NCBI RefSeq assembly: GCF_026340675.1
Contig: NZ_JAPEOX010000001.1
Location: 1,178,001-1,242,000 of the forward strand
Length of the DNA stretch: 64,000 bases
Reading direction: 5' to 3'
From: Streptomyces sp. NBC_01264
GTDB taxonomy: Bacteria > Actinomycetota > Actinomycetes > Streptomycetales > Streptomycetaceae
Part shown: positions 25,222 through 34,820 of the stretch, piece by piece
How the letters are laid out: each line of letters begins with the position of its first letter
Numbering within the stretch: position 1 is the first letter of the stretch
Made by a program: the position numbers and the translations under genes
The notes under the pieces: generated by a model
What the model saw: only the letters and a program-made list of their open reading frames with translations
What the model was told of the DNA's origin: nothing
Databases searched by the model: none

Positions 25222-27159
25222 TCAGCCGGCGTGGACGTGGGGGCGGCGGGCCCGGTCCGGTTCGGCCTCCCGGATGACCTCGCGGGTGACGGGCGCGACT
25301 TCGCCCTGGCCGAAGAGGAAGAAGCGCAGGAAGTTGGCCATCGGGTTGCCCTCGGTCCACTCGAAGTAGATGTGGGGGCGCTGGCCGGTCTCGTCGCGTA
25401 CGTGGAGCAGGAAGGCCGCCAGGGCGTTGGGGATGCTGGAGCTCTCCAGGGTCAGGACGCGGTAGCGGCCGTGGAGCACTTCGCCGCGGACCCGCATGCC
25501 GGATTCGAACTCGGACGCGTCCAGGACGGTGACTTCGACGAACATGACGTCGTCACCGGGCGGGATGTCGTTGTCCGCGCGGATCTGTTCCTTCTTCTGC
25601 CGGTACTCGTCCAGGTCCCGGTTGTCGGGCTCGTTCGCGATGAAGCGGATCGTGCGGTTGGACGTGTCGCGGATGAAGCGCTGCGCCATGTCGTCCAGTT
25701 CGACGTGGGTGACGCGCAGCTCGAAGACGCGGGCCAGGCGGGACAGCAGCGAGAGCGCCATGATGCCGCCGATGAAGCAGGCGCCGATCTTGACGCCGTC
25801 GGGCCGCTCGACGACGTTCACGGCGGTGGTGTAGATGAAGACGGCGGAGATGACGCCGAAGCCGATGGTCCAGCCGCGCTCGCCCGCGCGGCGGGCGGCG
25901 ATGGTCACGGCGACGGCGGCCGAGGTGATCAGGACGAGGACGCCGGTGGCGTACGCGCCGCCCTGCGCGTCGACGTCGGCGTCGAAGATCCAGGTCACCA
26001 GGAAGGCGACGAGGGTGAAGACGATGACCATGGGGCGCAGGGCGCGGGCCCAGTGCGGGGCCATGCCGTAGCGGGGCAGGTAGCGGGGCATCAGGTTGAG
26101 CAGGCCGGCCATCGCCGAGGAGCCGGCGAACCACAGGATGAGGATCGTGGAGATGTCGTAGACCGTGCCGAAGGCGGAGCCCAGGTACTCGTGGGCGAGG
26201 TAGGCGAGGGCGCGGCCGTTGGCCTCGCCGCCCGGCTTGAACTGGTCGGCGGGGATCAGGAGCGTGGTGATGAAGCTGGAGCAGATCAGGAAGACGCTCA
26301 TGATGATGGCCGCGGTCGTCAGCAGCTTCTTGGCCCCGCGGATCCGGCCGGCCGGCTTCGCCTCGGTGTCCTCGGGGTCGCCCTTGACGTGCGGCATGAC
26401 CGCGACGCCGGTCTCGAAGCCGGAGAGGCCGAGCGCGAGCTTCGGGAAGACGATGAGGGCGATGGCGATCATCATGAACGGGTTGCCGTGCTCGGTGGTC
26501 AGCGCGGTCGTCCAGTCGGTGATGACGTGCGGTTCGGTCATCACGTTCCACAGCCCGACGGCCACGACCACGACGTTCAGGCCGAGATAGGTGGCCACCA
26601 GGACCACGGCCACCCCGATGGCCTCGCTGAACCCCTTGAGGAAGACGGCCCCGAGCAGCGCGATCATGATCAGGGTGATCAGTACCTCGTGACCGTGGAG
26701 CGTGCTGGTGAGGTGCGGGTTCTCCACCAGGTGCGCGGTGGCGTCGGCGGCGGAGAGGGTGATGGTGATGAGGAAGTCGGTCGCCGCGAATCCGAGCAGG
26801 GTCAGGACGAACAGCTTGCCCTTCCAGAACGTCAGGAGCCGTTCCAGCATGGCGATCGAGCCCTCGCCGTGCGGGCTCTCCTCGGCGACCCGCCGGTAGA
26901 CCGGCAGTGCACCGAAGAGCGTCAGCAGGACGAGCACGATGGTCGCCAGCGGTGACAGCAGTCCGGCGGCCAGCGCCGCGATGCCGGGCTGGTAGCCGAG
27001 GGTGGAGAAGTAGTCGAGACCCGTCAGGCACATGACCCGCCACCACGGCCGGCCGTGCGGCTGGGCCGCTGCCTCCTTGGCGGCGGGCGAACTGTTCTCG
27101 GCGGTCAAGCCTTCCAGCATCCACGCTCGCAGGCGCGAGGTGCGGGCAGGGGTGGCCAT
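25222..27159 (-). CDS. APC-superfamily permease (potassium-island type)
   Basis: 645 residues. About 12 membrane segments to residue ~470 (start of core [55 protein letters not shown]), then a ~170-residue soluble C-terminal domain ([37 protein letters not shown]). It is often annotated as an amino acid transporter. A substrate cannot be read from sequence, but its place next to kdpB and a KimA-like gene and the GTTAAGG/GTCAGG array upstream argue for an ion or osmolyte role. The start ATG 27159 has GGAGCCCACC upstream. Confidence 0.8.
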   Translation of the reverse strand: MATPARTSRLRAWMLEGLTAENSSPAAKEAAAQPHGRPWWRVMCLTGLDYFSTLGYQPGIAALAAGLLSPLATIVLVLLTLFGALPVYRRVAEESPHGEGSIAMLERLLTFWKGKLFVLTLLGFAATDFLITITLSAADATAHLVENPHLTSTLHGHEVLITLIMIALLGAVFLKGFSEAIGVAVVLVATYLGLNVVVVAVGLWNVMTEPHVITDWTTALTTEHGNPFMMIAIALIVFPKLALGLSGFETGVAVMPHVKGDPEDTEAKPAGRIRGAKKLLTTAAIIMSVFLICSSFITTLLIPADQFKPGGEANGRALAYLAHEYLGSAFGTVYDISTILILWFAGSSAMAGLLNLMPRYLPRYGMAPHWARALRPMVIVFTLVAFLVTWIFDADVDAQGGAYATGVLVLITSAAVAVTIAARRAGERGWTIGFGVISAVFIYTTAVNVVERPDGVKIGACFIGGIMALSLLSRLARVFELRVTHVELDDMAQRFIRDTSNRTIRFIANEPDNRDLDEYRQKKEQIRADNDIPPGDDVMFVEVTVLDASEFESGMRVRGEVLHGRYRVLTLESSSIPNALAAFLLHVRDETGQRPHIYFEWTEGNPMANFLRFFLFGQGEVAPVTREVIREAEPDRARRPHVHAG

Positions 27160-27236
27160 CGTGGTGGGCTCCTGTCGTACGGCAAAAAATCAGCCATCGA
27201 CATCGACAGCGGAGCCAGCGTACGCAGCCTGATCAC

Positions 27237-27277
27237 TTATGCACGCAGGTGAACCAATCCTGACGCGTCCTTAACAC
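27237..27277 (-). promoter_or_regulatory. 11-bp repeat array and -10 before the APC permease
   Basis: Reverse strand: GTTAAGG (from 27275) and GTCAGG (27264-27259), 11 bp apart, then GCATAA (27242-27237) exactly 22 bp after the second half-site, where other promoters of this group have TATGGA. Confidence 0.5.
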
Positions 27278-27346
27278 GGACAGACCCACCGGCGGCGTAG
27301 CGACCGGCATCGCCCCCGCCTCTCAAGCAGCAGCCGTACGAGGAGT

Positions 27347-27374
27347 GGGGGCGGCCCGGACGGGGGCCGCCCCC
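27347..27374. terminator. GC-rich hairpin after orphan kdpB
   Basis: GGGGGCGGCCC pairs with GGGCCGCCCCC. It lies about 90 bp past the stop of the reverse kdpB and matches the hairpin at 21561 including the flank GGGGAACCAGCG. Confidence 0.65.
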
Positions 27375-27463
27375 GTGGGGAACCAGCGGAGTGTGGATCA
27401 ACGCTGGCCGGCCTGACGCGGCCATGGTCGGTGGTCTGTGGTGAAGGAAGCCCTTGACGGGCT

Positions 27464-29617
27464 TCAGCCGAGGCCGGGGATGGTGGACACCAGCAGGTCG
27501 ATGAGCTTGATGCCGACGAAGGGCAGAATCAGGCCGCCGAGGCCGTAGACCCCGAGGTTGCGGCGCAGCAGGTCGTGTGCGGAGGCCGGCCTGTAGCGGA
27601 CGCCGCGCAGGGCGAGCGGGATGAGAGCGACGATGATCAGGGCGTTGAAGATGATCGCCGAGGTGATCGCGGAGGTCGGGCTGCTCAGCCCCATGATGTT
27701 GAGTGCACCGAGGCCCGGGTAGGCCGCGGCGAACATGGCGGGGATGATCGCGAAGTACTTCGCCACGTCGTTCGTGATCGAGAACGTCGTCAGCGCGCCG
27801 CGCGTAATGAGCAGCTGCTTGCCGATCTCCACGATCTCGATGAGCTTGGTGGGGTTGGAGTCCAGGTCCACCATGTTCCCGGCCTCCTTGGCGGCCGAGG
27901 TACCGGTGTTCATGGCCACGCCGACGTCCGCCTGAGCGAGGGCCGGGGCGTCGTTCGTGCCGTCGCCGGTCATGGCGACGAGCTTGCCGCCCTCCTGCTC
28001 CCGCTTGATCAGCGCGAGCTTGTCCTCGGGGGTCGCCTCCGCGAGGTACTCGTCGACACCTGCCTCCGCGGCGATGGCCCGGGCCGTCAGCTCGTTGTCC
28101 CCGGTCACCATGACCGTACGGATCCCCATGGCGCGCAGCTCCGCGAACCGCTCCCGGATCCCCTCCTTGACGACGTCCTTGAGGTGGATGATCCCGAGCA
28201 CCCGCGGGCCGTCCCAGTCGTGGACCGCCACCAGGAGGGGCGTGCCGCCGGACTCGGACACGGAGGCCGACCAGGTGGCGGCTTCCGCCGGTACGGTGCC
28301 GCCGCGCGCCACCACCCACTCGCATACCTGCGTCACGGCGCCCTTGCGGATCGCGCAGCCGGCGCCGCCCGCCCAGCTCAGGTTGATGCCGCTCATCCGG
28401 GTGCGGGCGCTGAACTCGGTGAACCGCGGGTTGCTCAGGTCCTCCACGGCTACCAGTTCCAGTCCGTGCTGCCGCGCGAGGGCGACGACCGATCGGCCTT
28501 CCGGGGTCTCGTCGGCGAGGGAGGACAGCTGGGCGGCATCGGCGAGTTTGACGTGGTCCACGCCGGGGAGCGGGATGAAGGCCGCGGCCTCGCGGTTTCC
28601 GAGGGTGATGGTGCCGGTCTTGTCGAGGAGGAGCGTGTTGATGTCGCCGGCCGCCTCGACTGCTCGGCCACTCATCGCGATGACGTTGCGCTGGACCAGC
28701 CGGTCCATGCCCGCGATGCCGATCGCGGAGAGCAGGGCGCCGATCGTGGTGGGGATGAGGGTGACGAGCAGGGCGACCAGGACCGTCGTGGACTGGGCGG
28801 CGCCCGCGTAGGCGGCCATCGGCTGGATGGTGACCACGATCAGGATGAAGATGACGGTCAGGGCGGCCAGCAGGATGTTCAGGGCGATCTCGTTCGGCGT
28901 CTTCTGCCGGGTGGCTCCCTCGACCAGGGCAATCATCCGGTCGATGAAGCTGTTGCCGGGGCGCGAGGTGACCCGCACGACGATCGCGTCCGACAGGACG
29001 GTCGTACCGCCCGTGACACCGGTCCGGTCGCCGCCCGACTCCCTTAGTACGGGCGCCGATTCGCCGGTGACAGCCGACTCGTCCACCATCGCCGCCCCGT
29101 CGACGACGTCCCCGTCGGCCGGCACCAGCTCTCCCGCCTCGACGAGGACGAAGTCGAAGGGCTGGAGCTCGGCCGGCGCGACCGCCTCGGTCTCGGCGTG
29201 CCGCAGGTTCGCCCCGTACGTCCAGTGGTTCAGCCGCAGTGCGACCGTGTCCGTACGCGCCTTGCGCAGCGACTCGGCCTGAGCGCGTCCGCGGCCTTCG
29301 GCGACGGCCTCGGCGAGGTTGGCGAACAGGACCGTCAGCCACAGCCAGACGCTGATCACCCAGGTGAAGACGGATGGGTGGAAGAGCGCCGACAGCGTGG
29401 TCAGGACCGATCCGACCGCGACGACGAACAGCACCGGCTTCTTTACCAGTTCGCGCGGGTGGAGCTTGGCGAAGGCCTCGCGGGCCGAGGCGGCGAGGAG
29501 TTCGGGCTCCAGCATGTTCGCCTGCCCGGCCCGCTTCCGGGGCGGCCGGTTGACCGGAGCCCCGGGAGGGGTGCCGAGACCCGGAGGAACGTGCTGCGCG
29601 GAGGCGGCGGGAGGCAT
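27464..29617 (-). CDS. kdpB: Orphan KdpB-type K+ ATPase subunit
   Basis: 717 residues from ATG 29617 (AGAAGG upstream). Hallmarks: TGES loop ([11 protein letters not shown]), phosphorylated Asp about 332 in [19 protein letters not shown] hinge and [21 protein letters not shown]. It is very close to the KdpB at 34817, with near-identical stretches (for example [20 protein letters not shown]), but has an extra Pro/Ala-rich N-terminus. No kdpA or kdpC flanks it. Without KdpA it cannot pump K+ alone; it may swap into the complete KdpFABC complex or be regulatory. It lies between APC and KimA-like genes, all reverse. Confidence 0.85.
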   Translation of the reverse strand: MPPAASAQHVPPGLGTPPGAPVNRPPRKRAGQANMLEPELLAASAREAFAKLHPRELVKKPVLFVVAVGSVLTTLSALFHPSVFTWVISVWLWLTVLFANLAEAVAEGRGRAQAESLRKARTDTVALRLNHWTYGANLRHAETEAVAPAELQPFDFVLVEAGELVPADGDVVDGAAMVDESAVTGESAPVLRESGGDRTGVTGGTTVLSDAIVVRVTSRPGNSFIDRMIALVEGATRQKTPNEIALNILLAALTVIFILIVVTIQPMAAYAGAAQSTTVLVALLVTLIPTTIGALLSAIGIAGMDRLVQRNVIAMSGRAVEAAGDINTLLLDKTGTITLGNREAAAFIPLPGVDHVKLADAAQLSSLADETPEGRSVVALARQHGLELVAVEDLSNPRFTEFSARTRMSGINLSWAGGAGCAIRKGAVTQVCEWVVARGGTVPAEAATWSASVSESGGTPLLVAVHDWDGPRVLGIIHLKDVVKEGIRERFAELRAMGIRTVMVTGDNELTARAIAAEAGVDEYLAEATPEDKLALIKREQEGGKLVAMTGDGTNDAPALAQADVGVAMNTGTSAAKEAGNMVDLDSNPTKLIEIVEIGKQLLITRGALTTFSITNDVAKYFAIIPAMFAAAYPGLGALNIMGLSSPTSAITSAIIFNALIIVALIPLALRGVRYRPASAHDLLRRNLGVYGLGGLILPFVGIKLIDLLVSTIPGLG

Positions 29618-29852
29618 GAAAGGACCTTCTGGTGAGTTCGGCTTCGGCAAGACACCCCTGCCGGCAAGCCGGGCAGGGGTGTGTGAGAGAGAGGTGTCGC
29701 CGCCGGGGATTACTCCATGGACCCCCTCGGCCGTCATGTGAGTGATCGAGGCCCCCGGCGGCGCAACAAGCAGGAAACTACCGCCCGATGTCCTGCTGTC
29801 CCCCGTGTACGCAGAGGAATTGGCGCCGTCTTGACGGCGGCGCACGAGCTGC

Positions 29853-29890
29853 GTCAAGCATCCGTCAGGGATGCGTCAACGCAGGTCAGC
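29853..29890. promoter_or_regulatory. GTCA array upstream of orphan kdpB
   Basis: GTCAAG at 29853, GTCAGG at 29864 and GTCAAC at 29875 (11 bp apart), then GTCAGC at 29885. It lies just past the KimA-like stop and about 240 bp upstream of the kdpB start, with the half-sites on the forward strand, opposite to the gene. Confidence 0.4.
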
Positions 29891-29895
29891 GCAGT

Positions 29896-31779
29896 TCAGC
29901 TCATGTCGTCGGTGATCCGGAAGCGCAGTCGGCAGATCACCGCATCCGTGTCGCGGCGTACCGCGTGGGCGACGACGGAACCGCGCTGGTTCTGCAGCAT
30001 CCGCTGCCACAGGTGGGCGGGTTCTGTCTCCGGAATGACCACGGTCACCTGGGTTCCCGGATGTGTCTGCGCCAGCTCTCGGATGTACCCCGACACCGGA
30101 CGGCCGAGCGAGCGGGTGTCCGAGGAGAGCTCGATCAGCTCGACGCCGGGCTTCCACAACTCCCAGTCCCGCCGCAGCGCTTCGGCTGCCTCTCGGTCCT
30201 CGGGAGCCGGGTGGGTCACCGTCACGGCGAGGACCTCGTCGCCGAGCGAGCGTGCGGCGGTCAGGGCCTGGCAGGTCAACTGGGACAGCCCGGAAACGGG
30301 TACGACAACCAGAGAGCGGGAGCGCCGGGGAGCCTGCGGGATACGGCCGAGCTCCAGGCGTTCCCCGATCTGAGCGTAGGTACGGTGGATCTTCTCGAAC
30401 GCGAGGACGATGAGCGGGAGGGCGAGGACGATCAGCCAGGCGCCCTCGGTGAACTTGGTCGCGGTCACGACGATCGCCGAGACCCCGGTGAGCAGCGCCC
30501 CGAAGCCGTTGAGGGCCGCCTTGGCCCGCCAGCCACGCGGGCGTTCGCCGATCCAGTGCCGGACCATGCCGACCTGGCAGATGGTGAAGCCGACGAAGAC
30601 GCCGATGGCGAAGAGCGGGACGAGGGTGTTGGTGTCACCGCCCGAGAAGACCAGCAGTACGGCGGAGACGAGAGCCAGCCACACCACACCGTGGCGGTGG
30701 ACTTGGCGGTCGGCCTTGAGGGCGAAGAAGTGCGGCAGGAAGTTGTCGCGGGCCAGCAGGCTCATCAGCACGGGCAGGCCACCGAAGGAGGTGTTCGCGG
30801 CGAGCGCGAGGAGCACCATGGTGGCGAACTGGACCACGTAGAAAGCCGCGTTGTGACCGAAGGACGCGTCCGCGAGCTGGGCGAGGACCGTGACGCCCTC
30901 GACCGGCTGGAGGTGGAAGCGGCCGATCAGGACCGACAGCCCGATCAGCATCACGCCCAGCAGGGCGCCGAGCGCCACCTCGGTGCGCTGGGCCCGGCGG
31001 GCGGCCGGCGCGCGGAAGGACGGCACCGCGTTGGCAACGGCCTCGACACCGGTCAGCGCCGAGCAGCCGGCCGCGAAGGCCTTCAGCAGCAGGAGCGCAC
31101 CGACCGTGGTGGCTCCTTCGCCCAGAGCGGAGGCGTGCCCGGCGGCCGAGGCGGTGCTGACCGGACCGTCGCGGAACAGGCCGACCACGACCATGGCCAG
31201 GATCGACCCGACGAACACGGCGGTGGGTACGAGGAAGGCCTTGGCCGAGTCCACGACCCCCCGCAGGTTCACCGCCGTGACCAGGACGAGGATCCCGAGG
31301 CAGATCCATACCCGCTCCGGGTACAGCTCCGGGAAGGCCGAGGTCAGCGCGGCCACACCGGCGGTGACGGATACGGCCACGTTCAGCACGTAGTCGAGGA
31401 TCAGCGAGGCCGCGGCCACCAGGCTCGTACGCCGGCCCAGGTGCCTCTTGGCCACGGCGTACGAGCCGCCGCCGTCCGGGAACGCGGCGATCACCTGCCG
31501 GTACGAGGCCACCAGCACGGCCAGCAGCGCCGCGATCGCCAGGGTGACGGGGAGCGTGAAGCCCATCCCGTACGCGCCGGCCGCGGCAAGGACCAGCACG
31601 ATCGACTCGGGCCCGTACGCGACGGAGGCCATCGCGTCGAGCGACAGGGCGGCCAGGCCCTGGAGGGCGGTCAGCCGGTGCGGGTCCTTCGCCCCCTGCG
31701 TCCGTGCGCCGGGATCAGGAGGCTCCTCCGTGCCCGGCGTCTTTCCTGCCGTCGTCGACTTTTCCATGTGTATGGACAT
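29896..31779 (-). CDS. KimA-like potassium transporter (APC superfamily)
   Basis: 627 residues from ATG 31779 (GGAGG 10 nt upstream). The start of the core (LAALSLDAMASVAYGPESIV; SYRQVIAAFPDGGGSYAVAK; LDYVLNVAVSVTAGVAALTS) closely follows Bacillus KimA/YdaO (LSSDALSSVAYG, YRQIIYAYPQGGGAY, DYILTVAVSISAG), a high-affinity K+/H+ symporter inhibited by c-di-AMP. Twelve helices are followed by a ~150-residue cytosolic domain (RSLVVVPVSGLSQLTCQALT). Its setting among kdp genes and a GTAAGG/GTGAAG array with a TATGGA -10 supports K+ uptake. Substrate not proven. Confidence 0.8.
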   Translation of the reverse strand: MSIHMEKSTTAGKTPGTEEPPDPGARTQGAKDPHRLTALQGLAALSLDAMASVAYGPESIVLVLAAAGAYGMGFTLPVTLAIAALLAVLVASYRQVIAAFPDGGGSYAVAKRHLGRRTSLVAAASLILDYVLNVAVSVTAGVAALTSAFPELYPERVWICLGILVLVTAVNLRGVVDSAKAFLVPTAVFVGSILAMVVVGLFRDGPVSTASAAGHASALGEGATTVGALLLLKAFAAGCSALTGVEAVANAVPSFRAPAARRAQRTEVALGALLGVMLIGLSVLIGRFHLQPVEGVTVLAQLADASFGHNAAFYVVQFATMVLLALAANTSFGGLPVLMSLLARDNFLPHFFALKADRQVHRHGVVWLALVSAVLLVFSGGDTNTLVPLFAIGVFVGFTICQVGMVRHWIGERPRGWRAKAALNGFGALLTGVSAIVVTATKFTEGAWLIVLALPLIVLAFEKIHRTYAQIGERLELGRIPQAPRRSRSLVVVPVSGLSQLTCQALTAARSLGDEVLAVTVTHPAPEDREAAEALRRDWELWKPGVELIELSSDTRSLGRPVSGYIRELAQTHPGTQVTVVIPETEPAHLWQRMLQNQRGSVVAHAVRRDTDAVICRLRFRITDDMS

Positions 31780-31856
31780 CTCGCCTGTTCCTCCGTTGGA
31801 CAAAGTGAGGACAGCGTCCGGACGGCGAGCCGGGATGACCAGTGCTCTTGGCGCGA

Positions 31857-31895
31857 TCCATACGGCCTCCGACCCACTCTTCACGCACTCCTTAC
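31857..31895 (-). promoter_or_regulatory. 11-bp array and -10 of the KimA-like gene
   Basis: Reverse strand: GTAAGG (31895-31890), GTGAAG (31884-31879), then TATGGA (31862-31857), spaced 11 and 22 bp. The geometry is the same as at 32843-32881 and 44760-44798. Confidence 0.55.
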
Positions 31896-32119
31896 GTGGG
31901 GGCCGGAGATGCGTATGGGGTACGTCAAGACCTCGCCGACGTGAGTGACTCCCGCTTCGGCGGGGGCACGCTTGATGTGGGCAGCCGTGTCAGGCCGCCC
32001 TGACCGGACCCGAGCGGTCCTGGTCAGGACCTGCGTCTCCGGTCAGGAGGCATCACATTTCCGGGTACCGACTCCACGACCGCGCCGTACTGCTCGCGGC
32101 GCTCCTGGCGCCCTTCCTC

Positions 32120-32809
32120 GTGGCGCTCGCGCTCGTGCCGTTCCGCGGGGCGCTCTCCGCGACCAATGAGGCTCTGATCATGGTCATCGCTGTGGTCGCT
32201 GTCGCCGCTCTCGGCACCCGGGCCGCCGGCGCCCTGGCCGCACTCTCGGCGGCCGCCTGGTACGACTTCCTCCTCACCCGGCCCTACCAGCGGTTCACCA
32301 TCGCCGACGATGCGGAGATCCAGACGGCTGTTCTGCTGCTCTGCGCCGGCCTGATCGTCTCGCAGCTCGCCGTGCGCACACGCCGACTCCAGGCCGCCGT
32401 GGTCACCGATACCGCACACCTGTCGAGCCTCCAGGGGACCGCCCGGCTCGCCGAGGACGGCGGCTCGCCCGAGGACGTGGTCGAGTACGTGCGCCGCGAG
32501 CTCGTCGGCCTGCTGGGCCTGCGCGGCTGCCGCTTCGAGTACGGGACCCTGATGGGGAACCTGCCGCGCCTGGAGCACGGCGGCGGCCTGTGGCTCCGGC
32601 GCGGCGACCGGATCACCGAATACGCCGACTGGCCGGACGGGGAGACCGAACTGCGCGCCGTCGGCGGCGGCCACTACTACGGCCGCTTCCTCCTCGACCC
32701 GCTCCCCGGACGCCCCCTGCCCTCCGAAGAGGCGCGTCTGGTGGCGGTCGCCCTGGCCGCGCAGGCGGGAGCCGCTCTGGACACGGCCGACCTCTCCCAC
32801 CAGGGCTAA
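32120..32809 (+). CDS. DUF4118 membrane protein (KdpD sensor-like, no kinase)
   Basis: 229 residues from GTG 32120. The segment AAGALAALSAAAWYDFLLTRP and PYQRFTIADDAEIQTAVLLL is the DUF4118 four-helix module found in KdpD. It is followed by a GAF-like half (about 105-225) and no HisKA or HATPase. The frame stays open upstream and LHDRAVLLAALLAPFLVALA would complete the first helix. AGGAGG at 32045-32050 is placed correctly for an ATT codon at 32057, so the real start may be non-canonical. It probably modulates K+ sensing; its place before kdpFABC supports this. Confidence 0.65.
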   Translation: MALALVPFRGALSATNEALIMVIAVVAVAALGTRAAGALAALSAAAWYDFLLTRPYQRFTIADDAEIQTAVLLLCAGLIVSQLAVRTRRLQAAVVTDTAHLSSLQGTARLAEDGGSPEDVVEYVRRELVGLLGLRGCRFEYGTLMGNLPRLEHGGGLWLRRGDRITEYADWPDGETELRAVGGGHYYGRFLLDPLPGRPLPSEEARLVAVALAAQAGAALDTADLSHQG

Positions 32810-32842
32810 AGAGCGGTTGACGGGCGGTTCACGGCCCTTGGC

Positions 32843-32925
32843 GTAAGCACGGCGTTAAGAGTTCCCTGACGGGCGTATGGACACCGTCAAGGCGTCTTAA
32901 CGCCGGGGTGAAGACACGGTTATCT
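32843..32925 (+). promoter_or_regulatory. kdp operon promoter region with 11-bp repeats
   Basis: GTAAGC (32843), GTTAAG (32854) and TATGGA (32876-32881) repeat the 11/22-bp layout. A second possible promoter follows: GTCAAGG (32886), -35 TTAACG (32897-32902), 17 bp, -10 TTATCT (32920-32925). GGCGTTAAGA (32851-32860) and TCTTAACGCC (32895-32904) also form an inverted repeat. Confidence 0.55.
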
Positions 32926-32979
32926 CGTCATCGGCCGTCTGGCCGATTCTTTTCTTCCCTCTTCATCCAGGAGCTCACG

Positions 32980-33063
32980 GTGGCCGATCTGGCCTTCGTC
33001 GTCACCACGGTCGCGATCTTCGCGCTGGTGGCCCTTATCGCCCGGGGGGTGACCAAGCTGTGA
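32980..33063 (+). CDS. Small hydrophobic peptide opening the kdp operon
   Basis: 27 residues from GTG 32980 (CAGGAG upstream): VADLAFVVTTVAIFALVALI and ARGVTKL, a single membrane helix. Its stop overlaps the kdpF start (GTGA), indicating coupling. The size is KdpF-like but the sequence differs from the real KdpF next to it. It may be a second small stabilising subunit; function unknown. Confidence 0.65.
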   Translation: MADLAFVVTTVAIFALVALIARGVTKL

Positions 33064-33149
33064 ACGCCGAAAACATCATCGGCCTCCTCGTGGCCGTCTC
33101 CCTGCTCGGATACCTCATCCTCGCCCTCGTGTACCCGGAGAGGTTCTAG
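33060..33149 (+). CDS. kdpF: K+-transporting ATPase subunit KdpF
   Basis: 29 residues: VNAENIIGLLVAVSLLGYLI then LALVYPERF. One helix with the conserved Y-P-E-R-F end of KdpF, the small stabiliser of the KdpFABC complex. Its GTG overlaps the preceding stop and kdpA follows after 6 bp. A second KdpF-like gene at 47781 (PEKF end) lacks a kdpA. Confidence 0.88.
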   Translation: MNAENIIGLLVAVSLLGYLILALVYPERF

Positions 33150-33155
33150 CCACCG

Positions 33156-34820
33156 ATGAGTCCCGTTCTCGCTGGTGTGCTCCAGCTCCTCGCACTGATC
33201 GCCGCGCTCGCACTGGCCTACCGCCCGCTGGGCGACTACATGGCCAAGGTCTACTCCTCCGAAAAGCACTACAAGCCGGAGAAGTGGATCTACAAGGCCA
33301 TCGGCGCCAACCCCTCGGCCGAAATGCGCTGGCCCGCCTACCTCCGCGGTGTCCTCTCCTTCTCGGCGGTCTCCGTCCTCTTCCTCTACGGCCTCCAGCG
33401 GGCCCAGGGCATCCTGCCCGGCTCGCTCGGCTTCTCCGCGATCGACCCGGACCAGGCCTTCAACACGGCCGCGTCCTTCGTCGCGAACACCAACTGGCAG
33501 TCGTACTACGGCGAACAGGCCATGGGCCACGTCGTCCAGACCGGCGGCCTCGCGGTGCAGAACTTCGTCTCGGCGGCGGTCGGCATGGCCGTCGCGGTGG
33601 CCCTCGTACGGGGCTTCGCGCGCTCCCGCACCGGTGAACTCGGCAACTTCTGGGCCGACATGGTCCGCGGAGTCGTCCGTATCCTGCTGCCCATCTCCGT
33701 CGTCGGCGCGATCATCCTCGTCGCCTGCGGCGCGATCCAGAACTTCTCCGGCATCCACGAGGTCGGCCAGTTCATGGGCGGCACGCAGCAGTGGAACGGC
33801 GGCGCCGTCGCCTCCCAGGAAGTCATCAAGGAGCTGGGTACCAACGGCGGCGGTTACTTCAACGCCAACTCCGCGCACCCCTTCGAGAACCCCAACCCGT
33901 TCTCGAACCTCTTCGAGATCTTCCTGATCCTGGTCATCCCCTTCTCCCTGACCCGCACCTTCGGCCGGATGGTCGGGAACCTGCGCCAGGGCTACGCGAT
34001 CCTCGCGACGATGGCCACCATCTGGATCGGCTTCACCGCGCTGATGATGTGGACCGAGTTCGCCCACCACGGCCCGGCGTTCGACGTGGCGGGCGGCGCG
34101 ATGGAGGGCAAGGAGACCCGGTACGGCATCGCCGCCTCCTCGATCTTCTCGGTCGCCACCACGCTCACCTCCACGGGTGCGGTCAACTCCTTCCACTCCT
34201 CGTACACCGGGCTCGGTGGCGGGATCCAGCTGCTGGGAATGCAGCTCGGCGAGATCGCACCCGGCGGCGTCGGCTCCGGCCTCTACGGCATGCTCGTCAT
34301 GGCGATCATCGCGGTGTTCATCGCCGGCCTGATGGTCGGCCGCACCCCGGAGTACCTGGGCAAGAAGATCGGTACCCGCGAGATCAAGTTCGCGGCGCTC
34401 TACATCCTCATCACCCCGGCCCTGGTGCTGTGCTTCACCGCGGCGGCCATGGCGCTGGACACCCCGGGCAACTCGATGACGAACTCCGGAGCGCACGGCT
34501 TCTCCGAGATCCTCTACGCCTACACCTCCGGCGCCAACAACAACGGCTCCGCCTTCGCGGGCCTGAACGCCGACACGCAGTGGTTCAACAGCACCATCGG
34601 CATCGCCATGCTGCTGGGCCGCTTCCTGCCCATGGTGTTCGTCCTGGCGCTGGCCGGCTCGCTGGCCGAGCAGAAGCCCGTCCCCGAGACGGCAGGCACC
34701 CTGCGCACCGACAAGCCCCTCTACACGGGCCTCCTCGTCGGAACCATCCTCATCGTCACCGGTCTGACCTACTTCCCGGCCCTCGCGCTGGGCCCGCTCG
34801 CCGAAGGGCTCGCCTCATGA
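33156..34820 (+). CDS. kdpA: K+-transporting ATPase subunit A
   Basis: 554 residues, about ten membrane segments. KdpA selectivity regions are visible: [55 protein letters not shown] and [15 protein letters not shown]. KdpA is the K+ channel-like subunit of the KdpFABC pump. It is third in the tightly packed operon and overlaps kdpB by ATGA, so translation is coupled. Full length. Confidence 0.97.
   Translation: MSPVLAGVLQLLALIAALALAYRPLGDYMAKVYSSEKHYKPEKWIYKAIGANPSAEMRWPAYLRGVLSFSAVSVLFLYGLQRAQGILPGSLGFSAIDPDQAFNTAASFVANTNWQSYYGEQAMGHVVQTGGLAVQNFVSAAVGMAVAVALVRGFARSRTGELGNFWADMVRGVVRILLPISVVGAIILVACGAIQNFSGIHEVGQFMGGTQQWNGGAVASQEVIKELGTNGGGYFNANSAHPFENPNPFSNLFEIFLILVIPFSLTRTFGRMVGNLRQGYAILATMATIWIGFTALMMWTEFAHHGPAFDVAGGAMEGKETRYGIAASSIFSVATTLTSTGAVNSFHSSYTGLGGGIQLLGMQLGEIAPGGVGSGLYGMLVMAIIAVFIAGLMVGRTPEYLGKKIGTREIKFAALYILITPALVLCFTAAAMALDTPGNSMTNSGAHGFSEILYAYTSGANNNGSAFAGLNADTQWFNSTIGIAMLLGRFLPMVFVLALAGSLAEQKPVPETAGTLRTDKPLYTGLLVGTILIVTGLTYFPALALGPLAEGLAS

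Noticed and set aside
25102..26955. 617-codon forward frame antisense to the APC permease
   Set aside because: Composition is Gly/Asp/Glu/Arg-biased mirror coding with no family; the reverse-strand permease has clear helices and motifs.
32810..32980. ydaO-type c-di-AMP riboswitch before kdp
   Set aside because: I looked for its conserved core, since kdp and KimA genes are often under this riboswitch, and did not see it. Repeats and a promoter explain the region better.
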